A stretch of DNA of 60,066 nt. It comes from Paenibacillus chibensis (GTDB lineage Bacteria; Bacillota; Bacilli; Paenibacillales; Paenibacillaceae). The DNA lies in the NCBI RefSeq assembly GCF_004001045.1, contig NZ_BIMK01000043.1, forward strand, positions 1 to 60,066, written 5' to 3'. Made by a program: the position numbers and the translations under genes. Shown here piece by piece: positions 58,938 through 60,066 of this stretch. The notes beneath the pieces were generated by a model. It was not told the origin of the DNA and did not search any database. It was given only the letters and a program-made list of their open reading frames with translations. How positions within the stretch are numbered: position 1 is the stretch's first letter; each line of letters begins with the position of its first letter.

Positions 58938-60059
58938 CTATTTCAATGCCTCTTTGCCTGCCAGACAAGCAATCAGACGCTCATTGATCTGCTTCTCGCT
59001 GAGATCCGGGAACACGTTCGCTTCGGCGACCATATCGTACAAACGTTCCAGCGGCTCGCGGGAATCCGCCTTTTTCGCTTTGGCATCGTTCTTCAGCAGC
59101 GTCCAGACGTCCAGCACGAACTGGCGGGGGTCGATGTCCTGCTTCGCATAAAAGGCATGCAGGTCCTCGACCTGGTTGATAAACTCGGCGCCGAAGCGTT
59201 CTGCCACATTGCCGCGCAGAAGCGCAATTTCGATCTCGTACATCGGAGACTGTGTTTTCGCGTCTTTACCGATCCAAGGCGTCTCCAGAATGAACGGTCT
59301 ACCGGCAAGCTTCTCGTGATGCACGACGCTGTTAATCGTGTCGAAGCCGATCCAGCCCGTGCCGATGGGTGTGTGACGGTCTTTCCCCGCACCGCGCGGG
59401 TTTTTGCTGTCATTGATATGCACGACACCGATCCGGTTCAAGCCGATGATCCGGTCGAACTCTTCCAGCACTCCGTCGAGGTCGCTCACAATATCGTAAC
59501 CGGCATCATGGATGTGACAGGTGTCCATGCAGATGGTGAGGCGTTCGTTATGCTCCACCTTCTCAATCATACTCGCGATTTCTTCAAAGGTTCGGCCCAT
59601 CTCCGTCCCTTTGCCGGCCATCGTTTCGAGCGCGATATGGACTTCCGTTTCGTTGGTGCCGTTCAATACCTCGTTCAGGCCGTCGGCAATCCGCTGAATG
59701 CCGTATTCCGGATCCTTGTCCGTATATGCCCCCGGATGAAGCACGATGTTCTTGACGCCGATGGCATGCGTGCGGCGGATTTCCTCTTGCAGGAAGCTGA
59801 CCGCAAGCTCAAACGTGCTCGGCTTGTACGATCCGAGATTGATGATATAAGGCGCATGCACCACGATTTCCTCGAAGCCGCTTTCCTTCATGAGCTGCTT
59901 GCCTTCCTCCAGATACATCGATTCCATCGGCTTGCGGCGCGTGTTTTGCGGAGCGCCGGTATATATCATAAACGAGCTCGATCCATAGGTGTTAGCTTCG
60001 TTGGTTGCACTTAACAGTCCCTTGTCCGAAAAGGACACATGAGAACCGATTTTAAGCAT
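58938..60059 (-). CDS. nfo: endonuclease IV with C-terminal extension
   Basis: The 373-aa protein is an AP endonuclease of the Nfo family, cutting DNA 5' of abasic sites. Zinc-site motifs are VVHAPYIINLGS, VLHPGAYTDKD, IALETMAGKG, CMDTCHIHDAGYD, HINDSKNPRGAGKDRH and ILETPW. The catalytic domain ends near residue 280, as in other bacteria; about 90 further residues form a helical, Lys/Asp/Glu-rich extension without a known fold. The ATG at 60059 is only 7 nt from the window edge, so the ribosome binding site cannot be judged. Confidence 0.93.
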   Translation of the reverse strand: MLKIGSHVSFSDKGLLSATNEANTYGSSSFMIYTGAPQNTRRKPMESMYLEEGKQLMKESGFEEIVVHAPYIINLGSYKPSTFELAVSFLQEEIRRTHAIGVKNIVLHPGAYTDKDPEYGIQRIADGLNEVLNGTNETEVHIALETMAGKGTEMGRTFEEIASMIEKVEHNERLTICMDTCHIHDAGYDIVSDLDGVLEEFDRIIGLNRIGVVHINDSKNPRGAGKDRHTPIGTGWIGFDTINSVVHHEKLAGRPFILETPWIGKDAKTQSPMYEIEIALLRGNVAERFGAEFINQVEDLHAFYAKQDIDPRQFVLDVWTLLKNDAKAKKADSREPLERLYDMVAEANVFPDLSEKQINERLIACLAGKEALK

Positions 60060-60066
60060 AATCCAT

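Overview
The window looks like a chromosomal segment of a Paenibacillus-type Firmicute. Evidence: strong AGGAGG-type ribosome binding sites, frequent GTG/TTG starts, moderately high GC (clearly AT-poorer than Bacillus), Rho-independent terminators after most transcription units, and Gram-positive-style lipoproteins. Typical genes are yqkE, lplJ, tcyP, a cobalamin salvage cluster and a sulfate ABC operon. Nearly everything from 3.9 kb to the right end is ordinary core or metabolic sequence.

Region 1 (1-3.86 kb) is different and is the most interesting part. Short, mostly AT-rich gene units (a partial DinB-like protein, an unknown tail-anchored protein, an unknown 117-aa protein, a NUDIX hydrolase and a repeat-only unit) are separated by five related, GC-richer, structured sites. 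The outer ends of neighbouring sites are complementary to each other across every unit that is complete in the window, as expected for integron gene cassettes flanked by attC sites. Four of the five sites fold into an outer stem enclosing three hairpin arms. The array ends at a tyrosine recombinase gene that has lost part of its core-binding domain and is frameshifted. I read this as a cassette array of integron type, with a recombinase that is not a standard IntI, in a Firmicute.

Region 2 (3.9-12.6 kb): a lipoprotein with stalk-like domains, a GNAT acetyltransferase, a short-chain dehydrogenase, a DUF2231 membrane protein, an MBL-fold hydrolase with a hairpin between its ribosome binding site and start codon, an M24 peptidase, a queuosine-precursor transporter behind a preQ1-I riboswitch, and the cystine transporter TcyP.

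Region 3 (12.9-24.0 kb) is a two-transcript cobalamin block on the minus strand. The upstream unit is cobD-cbiZ-cbiB-cobC. The downstream unit btuF-btuC-btuD-cobT-cobU-cobS-cobQ is preceded by a promoter, a cobalamin riboswitch and a terminator. Together they import corrinoids, strip foreign lower ligands (CbiZ) and rebuild the nucleotide loop; no corrin-ring genes are present here.

Region 4 (24.1-44.4 kb): lplJ, a lipoprotein, yqkE, an EamA exporter, a Cof-type HAD phosphatase, a PhnP-like/AraC/GH4 alpha-galactosidase group, the sulfate uptake operon cysT-cysW-cysA-sbp, yjbQ, a YigZ/TetR pair, pgi, a 3-hydroxyisobutyrate dehydrogenase-like enzyme, tkt-ppnP and a small membrane protein.

Region 5 (44.6-57.5 kb) is one tightly packed eight-gene minus-strand operon: a large membrane protein with an amidotransferase-like fold, an ABC transporter pair, a coiled-coil membrane protein, a MoxR ATPase, a DUF58 protein and two membrane-anchored von Willebrand A proteins. 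Its function is not established. The right edge holds purU and nfo.
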